From Volvariella volvacea V23 (lineage: Eukaryota > Basidiomycota > Agaricomycetes > Agaricales > Pluteaceae): 21,514 nt of DNA. The stretch spans positions 670,692-692,205 of the forward strand of contig KB722744.1 of NCBI GenBank assembly GCA_000349905.1, written 5' to 3'. The stretch's first letter is position 1. The number at the start of each line of letters is the position of its first letter. Shown here piece by piece: positions 19,622 through 21,514 of this stretch. The notes below the pieces were generated by a model. The model had not been told where the DNA came from, ran no database searches, and saw only the letters and a list, made by a program, of their open reading frames with translations. The position numbers and the translations under genes were made by a program.

Positions 19622-21514
19622 ATGCATCAATCTCAGCACTCATCCATCACTTCTACACAACGACATTCTCCTTTTCTGTCCCATGACCCTTCTCTCTCTC
19701 CTCTGCGCTTGCCTCCACGGCCGGCAACCACGAGTCAACTCTCATCCCACCGGAGCAGTGGATCACCCATCCCCGTGTCAAGTCTGCCTCGACCCATCCA
19801 TACGAATGACTATATTGCCTCGATTCCTCGGGTTTTGCCTACGTACAGCCTTCAGGTCGACGATGCACGGCAGGGCGCCAGTAGTCGGCTAGAAAGTATT
19901 CATTAATTCAACACACCACAGCAATTCAACGCACCACACCAGCCCGCTCACGGGCTCGCCTATGGTGCTCATTTTCTATCAAATTCATATTTTGATAACC
20001 GAAATGGCGTCATCCGAGTTGGTGTATCGTTCGCTCAATTACCTGGTTCGTCATTTGGTCCCTTCGCCGACCGGAGCTAATTTGTTTAGTCGATTAGTCG
20101 TTGATCTGCTCCACCCGTCTATCTGTACGCGAGCCATGTTCAATGGCGATAACAGAGACGAAGTATCACGATGCCATCGTGACACTAGGAAATCGATTAT
20201 AGATAACGTCGAACCATGGGCGCTTGACCCTCATTCTGAAGGCGGCGTTCTCTGGCTGACCGGATCGGTCGGGACGGGGAAAACGGCCGTCTCTCGCAAA
20301 GTCTGTGAAGACTTGGACAAACAAGGCCCTCAATTACTTGCTGGCAGTTACTTCTTCTCCAGGGATGCATGCTGCAATTCTTTGAAAACCTTTGTACCAA
20401 CCATCGCCTATCGCCTTACTGTAGCTTTTCCCGAGGTCGGCGAACTGATACGCCAGGCACTCGCCCATGACCCTGCTATCCTTGAATACAGCCTTGAAAC
20501 TCAATGGGAAGATCTAATTATCAAACCCCTTTGCAAGGCGTCTCCGCGTATTAATCCCACCTATCGATCGTTGATTGTTATTGACGGCCTGGACGAATGC
20601 GAGTCATATTTTAGCCAGCTCCGACTTCTTCACCTCCTCCTCATGTTTAAACAGCATGACCTTCATCAACAGATCGCCGTTTTGATTTCCAGTCGCCCTG
20701 AATCACATATTCGATCCGAGTTTCGTGTGCTCGCCGACGAACATCCTTCTTTATTCCGTCATCCGTATTTGGCCCTCATAGAGACTGATGAGTCGATTCA
20801 AGATATGCAGCTCGTAATCGCAGAAAGTCTTAATGATATTCGTCGACGCCACCCCCGGGTCCACAATGGCTCTCAGTGGCTCATCGAGAACGGTATCATG
20901 CAGATCATTGACTTTGCTAATGGTCCATTTGCCTGCATTTCAGCTATCATTCAGTCGTTGCACAGGTTTACGTCTGCTGAAGCGCTTTTGCGAGCCATCT
21001 GTGAACATCAGGTCACCCTTGAACCCCTCGACAGCCAGTACGAACTCATACTCAACTCAGCATCTAGAGGGGGGAGCCATGATATTCTCCTCCCTTGCTT
21101 GCTCTTCCTGACGCAGTTAGATGGATCGACGACGTTTCGTACTCTATATCGGTTTTTCCAGGAGTCCTGCAGCATTGAAAATATGCGGATTATGCTCCAA
21201 CTACTTCACTCGGTGCTACAAGTGCCAGAAGAAGACTCGGGAACCCTCCAGGTCTATCACAGATCATTCTTGAATTATCTGTTGGGACCACGAAGCGGCC
21301 AATACTGCATATTGGATAAACAAGTGGTTGAACAGTTATTTATCCAAGTGCTGTCAACGAATTATGAGGCTCCTGGAGATCATGGTTGGACTTGGAGGGT
21401 TGAGACACTATGGCTCCGGCTACCTTATAAAATCATTGAAGTAAGCCCGGGCATTGTCAATGCATTGTCTCAAACAAATGCTGTGGACCGACTACGTGAA
21501 CGCTGGCCACAGAT
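19622..21514 (+). CDS. Second NACHT-domain NTPase, incomplete at window edge
   Basis: An open frame from ATG 20004 (another in-frame ATG at 19962) runs to 21514 with no stop, about 503 residues, so the 3' end lies outside. Counting from 20004: Walker A GSVGTGKT at residues 87-94 and Walker B LIVIDGLDE at 190-198, then LISSRPESH, NGPFACISAIIQS, and a helical part aligned with the C-terminal half of the 3369-5444 NACHT protein. Before it, a Ser/Pro-rich frame from ATG 19622 resembles the disordered N-terminus of the other NACHT protein. Donor AC|GTACAG at 19843 with acceptors ending at 19921 or 19942 would join the two in phase; this junction is tentative, while the NACHT body is firm. Unlike the first gene, CpG is normal throughout. 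Role unknown; fungal NACHT proteins act as regulated switches in self/non-self and stress responses. Confidence 0.8.

Overview
The window looks like nuclear DNA of a filamentous basidiomycete, probably an agaricomycete. Genes are dense with short introns (about 47-73 nt with GT-AG or GC-AG ends), NACHT NTPases of the kind expanded in mushroom-forming fungi flank the locus, and transposon-derived DNA is CpG-depleted. I worked without tools. Family calls rest on motifs I can read, and exon models were spliced by hand with phase checks.

Layout. 1-1230: decayed retrotransposon-like sequence with two related LTR-type ends. 1231-3368: AT-rich DNA with no gene; no CpG dinucleotide occurs from 1087 to 3562. 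3369-5444 (-): NACHT NTPase of 691 aa whose 3' part shares the CpG-poor composition. 6356-10096 (-): SMG7/EST1-like nonsense-mediated decay factor, 7 exons, 1123 aa. 10415-13559 (-): SNF2 ATPase of the Rad5/Rad16/Uls1 type, 14 exons, about 817 aa, with a reduced four-cysteine finger. 13772-14427 (-): 3' exons of a probable gene I do not recognise. 15193-16385 (+) and 17471-18646 (+): tandem short-chain dehydrogenase/reductase (SDR) paralogs with identical exon lengths; the second has lost the AG of its first 3' splice site. 19622-21514 (+): a second NACHT NTPase, open to the window edge.

Relationships. SMG7-like and SNF2 are housekeeping-type genes, head to tail on the minus strand and 318 bp apart. 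The SDR pair arose by local duplication; each copy has its own TATA box, and an inverted repeat lies about 300 bp upstream of each start. The two NACHT genes point outwards at the two ends, like dispersed family members around a stable core. I see no tRNA, rRNA or CRISPR array, and no convincing new multi-gene system. The most informative oddities are the CpG-free block entering a live NACHT reading frame, the broken splice acceptor in the second SDR, and two probable GC-AG introns.
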